In this document: in pieces, positions 11,614 to 18,971 of the stretch
Layout of the letters: each line of letters starts with the position of its first letter
Position numbering within the stretch: position 1 is the stretch's first letter
Source of the DNA: Planctomycetia bacterium
GTDB taxonomy: Bacteria; Planctomycetota; Planctomycetia; Gemmatales; Gemmataceae
Reading direction: 5' to 3'
Length of the DNA: 19,251 nucleotides
Assembly: GCA_022616395.1 (NCBI GenBank)
Contig: JAKEEV010000465.1
Coordinates: forward strand, 1 to 19,251
Translations under genes and position numbers: made by a program
Notes under the pieces: generated by a model
Database searches by the model: none
Told to the model about the DNA's origin: nothing
The model's input: the letters and a program-made list of their open reading frames with translations, nothing else

Positions 11614-13395
11614 ATGCCGTCGCTGATTTTGATGAAGGCTCCTGATGGGGCCGCTCCGAATAAAACCATTCCGCTTGCTGGCGAGCTGATGGTGATCGGC
11701 CGGGATGCCGACAAGTGTCAGATCGTGATCCCTCACCACGCGGTCAGCCGCGAGCACGCGCGCATCACCCGCAGCGCCAACGGGCAGTTTTTCATCGAGG
11801 ACTTGAAAAGCCGCAACCACACCTTCGTCAACAGCAAGGAAGTTCCTCCTCCTGCTCGCCAGCAACTCAAGCCCGATGACCGGATCAAGATTTGCGACTT
11901 CCTCTTCCGCTTCCACGACGAACGAGTCGTCAAGCCGCAAGACCTGCCGCCCTGGATGGCCAAGGGTGCCGAGGAGAAGGAGGAACCCGACGAAAGCGGG
12001 ATGACAACGATCGAGGCGACCCAGGGGAAGGGGAACGCGCAGCAGTTCCTTGACATTGCCCCCACCGACCGATTACGCGCCCTGTTGGACATCAGCCAGA
12101 ATCTCTCGCGCACGCTGGAACTCGAACCACTGCTCAATCAGATCGCGGAGACTCTCTTCGGCGTGTTCAAGCAGGCCGATCGGTGCTTCGTGATCCTGCT
12201 CGACGAAGCCGGTCGACCGGTGCCGAAGGTTCAAAGGAACCGCCGACCGGGAATGGATGACAGCCGGCACAGCCGGACCATTGTGAAGAAAACAATCGAC
12301 TCGATGCAGTCGTACTTGAGCGAGGACGCTTCAAGCGATGCCAATCTTGGCCCGGCCGCGTCGATTGCCGAGTTCAAGATTCGTTCGGTGATGTGCGTTC
12401 CCCTATCCAATTCCGAGGGCCGGGCGCTGGGAGCGATTCAACTCGACACACAGGACCGAGCCAAGAAGTTCAGTAGCGACGATCTGAACATGCTCACCAT
12501 CGTCGCCAACCTTGCCGGTGTCACGGTTGAGAAAGCCCGCCTGCACGAAACGGTTCTGGCTCGTGAGAAGGAGCAGAAGGAAATCGAGCTGGCTCGCAAG
12601 GTGCAACTCGGCTTCCTTCCCCAAACACTGCCCGAGGTGCTCAACTACGAGTTCTACTCGCACTACTCGCCGGCCCAGACTGTCGGCGGAGATTACTACG
12701 ACTTCGTGACGCTCCCCGGAGGGCGAGTGGCGGTTGTGCTGGGCGATGTGGCCGGCAAGGGTGTGCCCGCGGCTCTGTTGGTGGCCAAGCTCAGTTCCGA
12801 AGTGCGATTCTGCTTGCTCACGGTTCCTGATCTGGCCCAGGCCGTGTATCTGCTCAACGAGCAGATGATTCTCGGCGGGTTGGGTGACCGATTCGTGACC
12901 CTGGCGGTGATGGTTCTTGACCCGAATACGCATGTGGTCACGATGGTGAGCGCCGGTCACATGCCTCCGAAGATCTATCGAGCTGCCACCGGCAAGTTGG
13001 TCGATGCCCTGACCAACGACGAGACCGGCGTGCCGATCGGAGTCATGCCCGGTTACCCGTTCGTGCAGGTCCGGTTGACTTTGGAAATGGGGGATTCGGT
13101 TGCGGTGTTCACCGACGGAGTGACCGAGGGGATGAACCCGGCGGGAGAAGTGTTTGGCTATGCAGCTCTGGAACGCAGTCTGGCCCCTGACGATGGGACT
13201 GTGCAAACCGCAGGCTCTCAGCGTCCCCGACGGATGGGCGAGCGGCTCGTGAATGCTGTCCGCAAACACGCCAACGGCCGCACTCAGAATGACGACATCG
13301 CCGTGGTCGCCTTCGGTCGGCTCGAATCGGAAAGCGGACCCACCACCGACCCCAACAAGGTCATCCCGACGACCTCGATGAAGATTCCGATGTGA
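11614..13395 (+). CDS. FHA-GAF-SpoIIE serine/threonine phosphatase (paralogue 1)
   Basis: The 593-residue protein has three domains. The FHA domain (about 10-90) contains IGRDADKC, SREHARI (Ser45/Arg46/His48) and SRN, for phosphothreonine binding. A GAF domain (about 155-315) leads into a helical linker ending in VEKARLHE. A complete SpoIIE/PP2C domain (about 340-585) has GGDYYDF (Asp360/Asp363), GDVAGKG (Asp378), FTDGVTEG (Asp501) and NDD (Asp560/Asp561), so metal binding appears intact. It probably dephosphorylates a Ser/Thr-phosphorylated regulator in response to a phosphopeptide and a GAF signal. I start at the ATG at 11614 because the paralogue begins with the same MPSL; the frame is open back to a TTG at 11488. 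No kinase or anti-sigma antagonist gene is adjacent. Confidence 0.9.
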   Translation: MPSLILMKAPDGAAPNKTIPLAGELMVIGRDADKCQIVIPHHAVSREHARITRSANGQFFIEDLKSRNHTFVNSKEVPPPARQQLKPDDRIKICDFLFRFHDERVVKPQDLPPWMAKGAEEKEEPDESGMTTIEATQGKGNAQQFLDIAPTDRLRALLDISQNLSRTLELEPLLNQIAETLFGVFKQADRCFVILLDEAGRPVPKVQRNRRPGMDDSRHSRTIVKKTIDSMQSYLSEDASSDANLGPAASIAEFKIRSVMCVPLSNSEGRALGAIQLDTQDRAKKFSSDDLNMLTIVANLAGVTVEKARLHETVLAREKEQKEIELARKVQLGFLPQTLPEVLNYEFYSHYSPAQTVGGDYYDFVTLPGGRVAVVLGDVAGKGVPAALLVAKLSSEVRFCLLTVPDLAQAVYLLNEQMILGGLGDRFVTLAVMVLDPNTHVVTMVSAGHMPPKIYRAATGKLVDALTNDETGVPIGVMPGYPFVQVRLTLEMGDSVAVFTDGVTEGMNPAGEVFGYAALERSLAPDDGTVQTAGSQRPRRMGERLVNAVRKHANGRTQNDDIAVVAFGRLESESGPTTDPNKVIPTTSMKIPM

Positions 13396-13511
13396 AGCAA
13401 TGCCAGAGAAGGAAACGGGACTCTGAATCGGTTTCGTTTCCACCGCGAACTTCAATTCCAGAAAGATCGCTTTTGGTCCCGATCCAACGGTCGCCCATCG
13501 CGGACGGTCCC

Positions 13512-15185
13512 ATGCCCTCGCTGGTTCTCGTGAAGTGGCCGGACTCACTTCCCCCGGTTGGGGAAATCGAACTCACTGGCGAACCTCAACTCATTGGTCG
13601 CGTCATTTCGCCGGAATGCCAGATCGCACTTCACAGCAAGCTGGTGAGTAGTCACCACGCGCGGATTACCGCGGAGAAGGGGAGGTTCTTCATCGAGGAC
13701 GTGGGGAGCAAGAATGGCACGCTTCACAACGGCGTCCGACTTCCCACCGGCGCACTCATCGAACTGAAACCGGGAGACAAGTTGGGGATTTGCGGATACC
13801 AGTTCGTGTTCTGTGAGGGGGACGACATCCCGACAGGGGCGCTTGAGATGATTGTGGAGGCACGTGTTTCGCCAGAGGAGCGACTTCGCGAGCTTTTGGC
13901 CGTCAGCACCAACCCGGACCGAGCCGTCGGTCTGGGTCCGCTGCTCACTCAGGTCGCGGACACGCTCTTTGGTGGGGAACTGCCGTCCTTGGATCAGGTG
14001 CTGGGGACGCTCTTGGCGATGTTTGAGCAGGTTGATCGCGGATTTGTGATTCTGCTCGATGAGAACGGCCGACTGGTGCCGAAGGCCGCGAATCGTCGTC
14101 GGAATAAGGACGATGCCCGCTTCTGTCGGACACTGGCTCTTCGATCCATCGAGACCATGCAATCCTACATCACGCAGACCGTGACTGGCCCGGCCTGGCC
14201 GGAGGTTTGTTCGGTGATGTGTGCCCCGGTGGCAACGGCCGAAGGCGCTGCGCTGGGAGCGATTCAACTCGACACGCAGGATCGAGCCAAGAAGTTCAGT
14301 CGCGACGACCTGAACATGCTGACCATCGTTGCCAACCTCGCCGGCGTGACCATCGAGAAGGCCCGGATGCATGAAGCCATCGTGGAGCGCGAGAAGGAGT
14401 TGCGGGAGAGCAAGCTGGCTCGCGAGGTTCAGTTGGGGTTGCTTCCACAGACAACGCCGGTCGTGGCGGGCTACGAGTTCTTCTCGCACTATTCACCGGC
14501 TCGAATGGTTGGTGGCGACTACTACGACTTTATCTCACTGCCGGATGGCCGCGTGGTGGTTGTGTTGGCCGATGTGGTTGGCAAGGGAATGCCCGCGGCG
14601 CTATTGGTCGCGACGCTTCGCTCCGAGGTTCGGTCGTGCCTGTTGACGGTCCCCGACCTGTCGCGTGCGGTCTGCCGGCTTAACCAACAGATGATGAATA
14701 GCGGCGGGTTGCGAGATTCTTTCGTCACGCTGGTTGTCATGGTGATCGACCCACGCATTCACACCCTGAGCATTGTCAACGCGGGTCATCTCAGCCCCAA
14801 ACTCTATCGCTCGCCAACACGCACGCTAAGCGATGTGATTACCATTGACCAGAGCGGCCCGCCGATTGGCGTGGAGTTCACGTATCAATACCGCGCGGTG
14901 AACGTTCCACTGGCCCAGCGTGACACCATCACCGCTTTCACGGATGGAGTGCCCGAGGCAATGAACCCCGCGGGCGAGTTGTTCGGCATGCCAGAAGTGG
15001 AACGTCAACTTGGTCCCAACGCGATCCAGGCGCCCTTCGTTCCTCGACCAACGTGGGTCGGGGCGAACCTGATCAACGCTGTCCGCAAGCATACAGGCAG
15101 TCACATTCAAACTGACGACATCGCCGTGGTGTCCTTCGGGCCGTGGGAATTCGATACCGAACAGGACACGACGGTACTCCCGTGA
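13512..15185 (+). CDS. FHA-GAF-SpoIIE serine/threonine phosphatase (paralogue 2)
   Basis: The 557-residue paralogue of the preceding gene has the same domain order. The FHA domain keeps IGR, SSHHARI and SKNGT. The GAF domain contains an extra stretch of about 15 residues (FGGELPSLDQVLGTLLA). The SpoIIE domain keeps GGDYYDF (Asp336), ADVVGKG (Asp354), FTDGVPEA (Asp478) and TDD (Asp535/Asp536), so it should be active. The GAF-to-linker block from ALGAIQLDTQDRAKKFS through EKAR is almost identical to paralogue 1, far above the rest. I start at the ATG at 13512 (MPSLVLVKWPDS), matching the paralogue. A GTG at 13392, overlapping the upstream stop, opens the same frame and would add 40 residues. 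It is probably co-transcribed with paralogue 1. Confidence 0.9.
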   Translation: MPSLVLVKWPDSLPPVGEIELTGEPQLIGRVISPECQIALHSKLVSSHHARITAEKGRFFIEDVGSKNGTLHNGVRLPTGALIELKPGDKLGICGYQFVFCEGDDIPTGALEMIVEARVSPEERLRELLAVSTNPDRAVGLGPLLTQVADTLFGGELPSLDQVLGTLLAMFEQVDRGFVILLDENGRLVPKAANRRRNKDDARFCRTLALRSIETMQSYITQTVTGPAWPEVCSVMCAPVATAEGAALGAIQLDTQDRAKKFSRDDLNMLTIVANLAGVTIEKARMHEAIVEREKELRESKLAREVQLGLLPQTTPVVAGYEFFSHYSPARMVGGDYYDFISLPDGRVVVVLADVVGKGMPAALLVATLRSEVRSCLLTVPDLSRAVCRLNQQMMNSGGLRDSFVTLVVMVIDPRIHTLSIVNAGHLSPKLYRSPTRTLSDVITIDQSGPPIGVEFTYQYRAVNVPLAQRDTITAFTDGVPEAMNPAGELFGMPEVERQLGPNAIQAPFVPRPTWVGANLINAVRKHTGSHIQTDDIAVVSFGPWEFDTEQDTTVLP

Positions 15186-15189
15186 GATT

Positions 15190-15214
15190 GTAGTCCTCAC
15201 GCTCCGCGTGAGGT
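15190..15214 (+). repeat. REP family 1 copy, distant
   Basis: This is an exact 25-bp copy of the unit at 2933-2957, about 12 kb away: GTAG head, 8-bp stem, TCC loop. It starts 5 nt after the stop codon of the second phosphatase gene. It is unpaired here. Confidence 0.92.
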
Positions 15215-15237
15215 GTCTTTCCTACGATCTTAGCGGG

Positions 15238-15265
15238 TTGACCCACCGCCAGGATCGGTCACAAT
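15238..15265 (+). promoter_or_regulatory. candidate sigma-70-type promoter for clpS
   Basis: TTGACC (15238-15243) and CACAAT (15260-15265) are separated by 16 nt, with the -10-like element ending 31 nt before the chosen clpS start. They match the -35 and -10 consensus at 5 of 6 and 4 of 6 positions. This is sequence resemblance only. Confidence 0.35.
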
Positions 15266-15296
15266 AGGTGCAGACACGCAAGCAATGGAGCGCGAC

Positions 15297-15623
15297 ATGC
15301 CTGGACCGGCCATTCTCCCGGAAACGGACGTCGACCAGGAACAACAGACGAAGCGGCAGCCGCCGTTCCACGTCATCCTGATGAACGACGATGACCACAC
15401 CTATGAGTATGTGATCGAAATGCTCAAGGTGCTCTTCGGCCACCCGGTCGAGAAAGGCTTCCAACTCGCCAAGCAGGTTGATACGCAGGGCCGGGCGATT
15501 GTCTGCACAACCAGTCTCGAACGCGCGGAACTCAAACGCGACCAGATCCACGCCTACGGACCCGACCCGCGCATTCCGCGCTGTCAGGGGTCAATGACCG
15601 CCGTGCTGGAAGCCGCGGAATGA
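15297..15623 (+). CDS. clpS: ATP-dependent Clp protease adaptor ClpS
   Basis: The 108-residue protein has a ClpS core from PPFHVILMNDDDHTYEYVIE onward and ends GSMTAVLEAAE. ClpS delivers N-degron substrates to ClpAP or ClpCP. The substrate-pocket residues Asn30-Asp31-Asp32 are present. By ungapped alignment with E. coli ClpS, however, the position of His66 (contact to the substrate alpha-amino group) is Asp62, and the Met40 gatekeeper is Tyr36. I chose the ATG at 15297, with GGAG at 15287-15290 six bases upstream; an in-frame ATG at 15285 would add four residues but lacks such a site. No clpA or clpC gene is nearby. The strongly conserved GRAIVCTTSLERAELKRDQI region suggests a planctomycete-type ClpS. 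Confidence 0.9.
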   Translation: MPGPAILPETDVDQEQQTKRQPPFHVILMNDDDHTYEYVIEMLKVLFGHPVEKGFQLAKQVDTQGRAIVCTTSLERAELKRDQIHAYGPDPRIPRCQGSMTAVLEAAE

Positions 15624-15627
15624 CAGT

Positions 15628-15655
15628 GAGGAATGAGGAATGAGGAGTGAGGAAT
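15628..15655 (+). repeat. GAGGAAT heptamer array, four units
   Basis: Four direct heptamers, GAGGAAT, GAGGAAT, GAGGAGT and GAGGAAT, lie between the clpS stop and the next gene. The same heptamers build the arms of the element at 16051-16188, on the far side of the four-helix-bundle gene. Confidence 0.9.
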
Positions 15656-15672
15656 AAAGAGAGGTGACAAAC

Positions 15673-16053
15673 ATGGCCGGGCTTATCAAATCGCATTTGG
15701 ATGTGGATGTTCACAAAAAGGCGTTTGAAGCAGCGATGTCGATCTTCGCGCTGTCTCGGTCCTTCCCACGAGAGGAGACGTACTCACTCACCGACCAGAT
15801 CCGTCGAGCCTCCCGTTCCGTGTGTGGCAACTTCGCCGAGGCGTAGCGGAAGCGGATTTACGAAGCCGCGTTCGTCAGCAAAATCAACGACGCCGAGGGC
15901 GAGGCGGCGGAAACGCAGACGTGGATCGCCTTCGCGGTCAAGTGCGAGTACCTCAAGCCGGAAGTCGGACATGAGTTACACGAACGCTACGAGGAAATCA
16001 TCCGTATGCTCGTCTCCATGCGGTGTAACCCGCAACGGTGGGTCATCCAGTGA
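15673..16053 (+). pseudogene. four-helix-bundle protein (S23/IVS family) interrupted by an amber codon
   Basis: The ATG at 15673 follows GAGGTG (15661-15666) at ideal spacing. The frame reads SFPREETYSLTDQIRRASRS, then SVCGNFAEA, then TAG (15844-15846). It continues without shift through RKRIYEAAFVSKINDAEGEA, AETQTWIAFAVKCEYL and RWVIQ to a TGA at 16051-16053. The family (23S rRNA intervening-sequence protein, TIGR02436-like) usually has NxAEAWRKRRYEAAF here, so a single TGG-to-TAG change at codon 58 would explain the break. Everything else, including the stop and ribosome binding site, is intact, which suggests a recent mutation, a sequencing error or readthrough. The gene is flanked on both sides by GAGGAAT repeats. 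Family function is unknown. Confidence 0.82.
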
Positions 16054-16188
16054 GGAGTTCGGAAGAAGTGAGGAGTTCGGAAGAAGTGAGGAATGAGGAG
16101 AAAGACAGAAGACAGAGGCAACGGCGCTTCTGGTCTTCTGTCTTTTTCCTCACTCCTCATTCCTCACTCCTCATTCCTCACTTCTTCT
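16051..16188. repeat. inverted GAGGAAT-arm element between convergent genes
   Basis: It starts with two tandem 18-mers (TGAGGAGTTCGGAAGAAG at 16051 and 16069). Next comes the left arm, running through TGAGGAATGAGGAG into AAAGACAGAAGAC, a loop, and GTCTTCTGTCTTTTTC. The right arm of CCTCATT/CCTCACT heptamers ends about 16188 and carries an extra 14-nt copy. The innermost stem, AAGACAGAAGAC/GTCTTCTGTCTT, is perfect. Its first TGA is the stop of the four-helix-bundle gene, and TCA at 16178-16180 is the stop of the minus-strand cyclophilin gene. Confidence 0.9.
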
Positions 16189-16762
16189 CCACTTTCACCA
16201 ACTTCACGGACTTGATGACCACGTCTTTGGTCGGGACGTTTTCGTGTCCCTTGGAGATGCCGGTTTCGACTTCCTTGATCTTGTCCACGATTTCCAGTCC
16301 GTCGATGACGCGGCCGAACACGCAGTAGCCAACTCCGTCCGCGGCTTTTTCCTTATCGAGGGCCTTGTTGTCCTTCACGTTGATGTAGAACTGGGCGGTG
16401 GCGCTGTTGGGTTCCTTGGTGCGGGCCATCGCGATGGTTCCGCGCAGGTTCGACAATCCGTTGCTTGACTCGTTCTTGATCGGGTCGCGTGTCTTCTTTT
16501 CTTTCATGCCTGGCTCGAATCCCCCGCCCTGGATCATGAAGTCGCTAATGACGCGGTGGAAGATGGTGCCATCGTAGTGCTTGTCGTCAACGTACTGGAG
16601 GAAGTTCTTGACGGTGACGGGAGCCTTGTCCTCGAAGAGTTCGACCTTGATGTTGCCCATGTTGGTCTCGATGATGACGACCGGGTTGGCGGCACGCGCG
16701 GCTCCGCTGGTCATCATCGCGAGGACCACGAAGCACACCACAACGACTTTGACGGACAGCAT
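16178..16762 (-). CDS. secreted cyclophilin-type peptidyl-prolyl isomerase
   Basis: The 194-residue protein has a signal peptide (MLSVKVVVVCFVVLAMMTSG...AA) and a compact PpiA/PpiB-like cyclophilin domain. Active-site motifs include FHRVISDFMIQGG (Arg70, Phe75, Met76, Gln78), GTIAMART with SATAQFYINV, and VFGRVIDG. It catalyses cis-trans isomerisation of Xaa-Pro bonds, here probably in the periplasm. The ATG at 16762 is preceded by GAGGA at a 6-nt spacing. The C-terminal charged end (KVEKK) and the stop codon fall within the GAGGAAT repeat arm. It is divergent from the alpha/beta hydrolase gene and convergent with the four-helix-bundle pseudogene. Confidence 0.93.
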   Translation of the reverse strand: MLSVKVVVVCFVVLAMMTSGAARAANPVVIIETNMGNIKVELFEDKAPVTVKNFLQYVDDKHYDGTIFHRVISDFMIQGGGFEPGMKEKKTRDPIKNESSNGLSNLRGTIAMARTKEPNSATAQFYINVKDNKALDKEKAADGVGYCVFGRVIDGLEIVDKIKEVETGISKGHENVPTKDVVIKSVKLVKVEKK

Positions 16763-16837
16763 AGATTTTCCTCAACGGGTGTGATCGCCAGCGCGGCGGA
16801 ACGCGCCGGCGGATGCGTCTGGCACTTCGATTTTATC

Positions 16838-16934
16838 AAGTTCCACGTTCCAAGTTCCATGTTCCAAGTTGAAATCCGCAACCGGTTGGTGTCTTCTGTC
16901 TTGAACTTGGAACTTGGCACGTGGAACCTGGAAC
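16838..16934. repeat. inverted GTTCCAA heptamer-arm element
   Basis: The left arm (16838-16870) is a run of heptamers: GTTCCAC, GTTCCAA, GTTCCAT, GTTCCAA. The right arm (16904-16934) is its imperfect complement, about 27 of 31 positions. The loop contains GGTGTCTTCTGTCTT (16888-16902), the same core as in the element ending at 16188. It lies between the divergent cyclophilin and hydrolase genes, in their promoter region. Confidence 0.88.
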
Positions 16935-16956
16935 GACTCCAACGGGAGGCTCTTCC

Positions 16957-18963
16957 ATGCGTACGCTTGTCGCGGTGGTGCTGTTTGCGAGCATGACGGC
17001 TGCTGTTACGTTTTCACCCGGCACCTTGCCCGCTCAGGACAAGAAGGACGAGAAGAAGAAACGGCCGAAGGTCGATCCGAAGACCTTCCGCCCCGACGTG
17101 GCCACGCTCAAACAGATCAGGGACAAGACGGAGGAACTTCGCAAGGCGGTGGAGGCTCTGAAGGAGAAGAAGATTCCCGACCACGTGTTCGTGGAGGTCG
17201 CGATCTATCTGAAGGCCGCGGAGAACATCGTGCGGTTCGAGGAGTGGTTGCACGCCAACAGCGTGAAGTGGGCGTTGCAAACACTCGATCAGGGACTTGC
17301 ACGCGCCAAGCAAGCCGAAGACGGCAAAGCCGTCTGGCGAGACGCGCCGGGCAAGTGGGTATTGCGGGCGTACCGTTCCGACATCGACGATTCCATTCAG
17401 CCTTACGCCGTTCTCCTTCCACACGACTACGGCAAAGACCCGAAGAAGAAATGGCGGCTCGACGTTGTATTGCACGGCCGCGACTCGTCACTGACCGAGG
17501 CGAAGTTCATCGCGACTCACAACGGGCCCGCGCCGAAGGATTTGGGCTACATCCAACTCGAACCCTACGGCCGCGGAAACAACGCCTACCGCTGGGCTGG
17601 TGAGACGGACGTGTTCGAGGCGATGTCGAAGTTCCGTGGACCCAGTGCTTCTGATCGAGTTGACTCAGAGCGGATTGTCCTTCGTGGATTCTCGATGGGT
17701 GGGGCGGGAACCTGGCACATCGGGTTACATCATCCCGGCCAGTTCTGTGTTATCGGACCGGGTGCCGGGTTCACCACGACCCGCGGCTATGTCGCGAACT
17801 TGCCCAAGGAGTTACCCGACTACCAGGAAAAGTGCTTGCACATCTACGACGCGGTGGACTACGCGGAGAACGTGTTTAACGTGCCCGTGGTTGCATACAG
17901 CGGCGAGAATGACCCGCAGAAGAAGGCTGCGGACAACATTGAGAACGCACTGAAGAACTTCAAGGAGCCGTTCAAGTTCACACATCTCGTCGCGCCAGGA
18001 TTGGAACACAAGATGCCGCCGGAATGGATGGCGAAGGCCGAGACCGAGTACCGCAAGTTCGCCGACAAGGGCCGCGACCAATACCCCGAGCGTATCCGAT
18101 TTGTGACCTACACGCCGCGATATTGGGGATGCGATTGGCTCCGAATTGAGGCTCTCAAAGTTACCCATGAGAGGGCTGTGGTGGACGGGACTGTTCGGGG
18201 TAGTGCCTTTACCCTGACAACCACAAACGTTCGGCGATTGGCGCTGTTCTGCGACCGTGATCGCGGGCCGCTTGCGGTCACTATTGATAAGGAAAAGATC
18301 GAGGTTAGCGTTCCGGGCAAGCACAGGGAGTACGAGGTGACTTTCGAGCTTGTGAACGACAAGTGGGCGTACATCGACCCCGAGAAGCGCGGGATTCGAC
18401 TCGAAAAAAAGCAGCGCCTCCACGGACCGATTGACGACGCCTTCACGGATTGGTTCCAAGTTGTGAAACCGAGTGGTGCAAGTTGGCATCCAGGAACCAA
18501 CAAGTATGCAACAGCCGCAGTTGATCAGTTCGCTTCCGTCTGGGATCGGTATTTCCGTGGTACTTTACCAGTGGTTCCAAACGAGGATGAACTAGATCTA
18601 TTCGGACGCGTCGTCTTGTTCGGCGACCCACAATCGAACCCACTCATCGCGAAGGTGCTTCCCAAGTTGCCGATCACCTGGACGAAAGAAAAGCTTGTCG
18701 TGAACGGTGTCGAGTATGATCCGAAGACGCACGTTCCGGTGCTGATTTACCCGAACCCGCTGAAACCGAGCCGCTATGTGGTCATCAACAGCGGGCACAC
18801 GTTCAAGGAAGCCGACCTCAAGGGCACCAACGCGCTACTTTACCCGCGACTTGGCGACTGGGCCGTCATTAAGCCAACGCCAACGGACAAAGACCCGGCC
18901 GCGTATGAAGTCGTCGCCGCGGGGCTGTTCGATGAGAACTGGCAGTTCCCCAAGAAGAAGTGA
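16957..18963 (+). CDS. secreted alpha/beta hydrolase (esterase or prolyl-oligopeptidase-like)
   Basis: The 668-residue protein starts at the ATG at 16957, with GGGAGG (16944-16949) seven bases upstream. It has a signal peptide (MRTLVAVVLFASMTAAVTFS...PAQ) followed by a Lys-rich stretch. A helical N-terminal region leads to an alpha/beta-hydrolase core with LDVVLHGRD, the nucleophile elbow GFSMGG (Ser246), a candidate acid in GENDP (Asp319) and a candidate base in GLEHKMPPE (His351). The C-terminal 300 residues form a separate, probably beta-rich domain. Relatives include feruloyl-esterase-like and PHB-depolymerase-like planctomycete enzymes; the substrate is unknown. Codon use between about 18100 and 18620 looks less GC-biased than its surroundings. 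A strong hairpin follows the stop. Confidence 0.85.
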   Translation: MRTLVAVVLFASMTAAVTFSPGTLPAQDKKDEKKKRPKVDPKTFRPDVATLKQIRDKTEELRKAVEALKEKKIPDHVFVEVAIYLKAAENIVRFEEWLHANSVKWALQTLDQGLARAKQAEDGKAVWRDAPGKWVLRAYRSDIDDSIQPYAVLLPHDYGKDPKKKWRLDVVLHGRDSSLTEAKFIATHNGPAPKDLGYIQLEPYGRGNNAYRWAGETDVFEAMSKFRGPSASDRVDSERIVLRGFSMGGAGTWHIGLHHPGQFCVIGPGAGFTTTRGYVANLPKELPDYQEKCLHIYDAVDYAENVFNVPVVAYSGENDPQKKAADNIENALKNFKEPFKFTHLVAPGLEHKMPPEWMAKAETEYRKFADKGRDQYPERIRFVTYTPRYWGCDWLRIEALKVTHERAVVDGTVRGSAFTLTTTNVRRLALFCDRDRGPLAVTIDKEKIEVSVPGKHREYEVTFELVNDKWAYIDPEKRGIRLEKKQRLHGPIDDAFTDWFQVVKPSGASWHPGTNKYATAAVDQFASVWDRYFRGTLPVVPNEDELDLFGRVVLFGDPQSNPLIAKVLPKLPITWTKEKLVVNGVEYDPKTHVPVLIYPNPLKPSRYVVINSGHTFKEADLKGTNALLYPRLGDWAVIKPTPTDKDPAAYEVVAAGLFDENWQFPKKK

Positions 18964-18971
18964 CCCTTTCC

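Noticed and set aside
12403..13548. Long minus-strand open frame opposite the first phosphatase
   Set aside because: It lies opposite conserved SpoIIE motifs. A similar shadow frame appears opposite the paralogue, as expected from shared codon structure.
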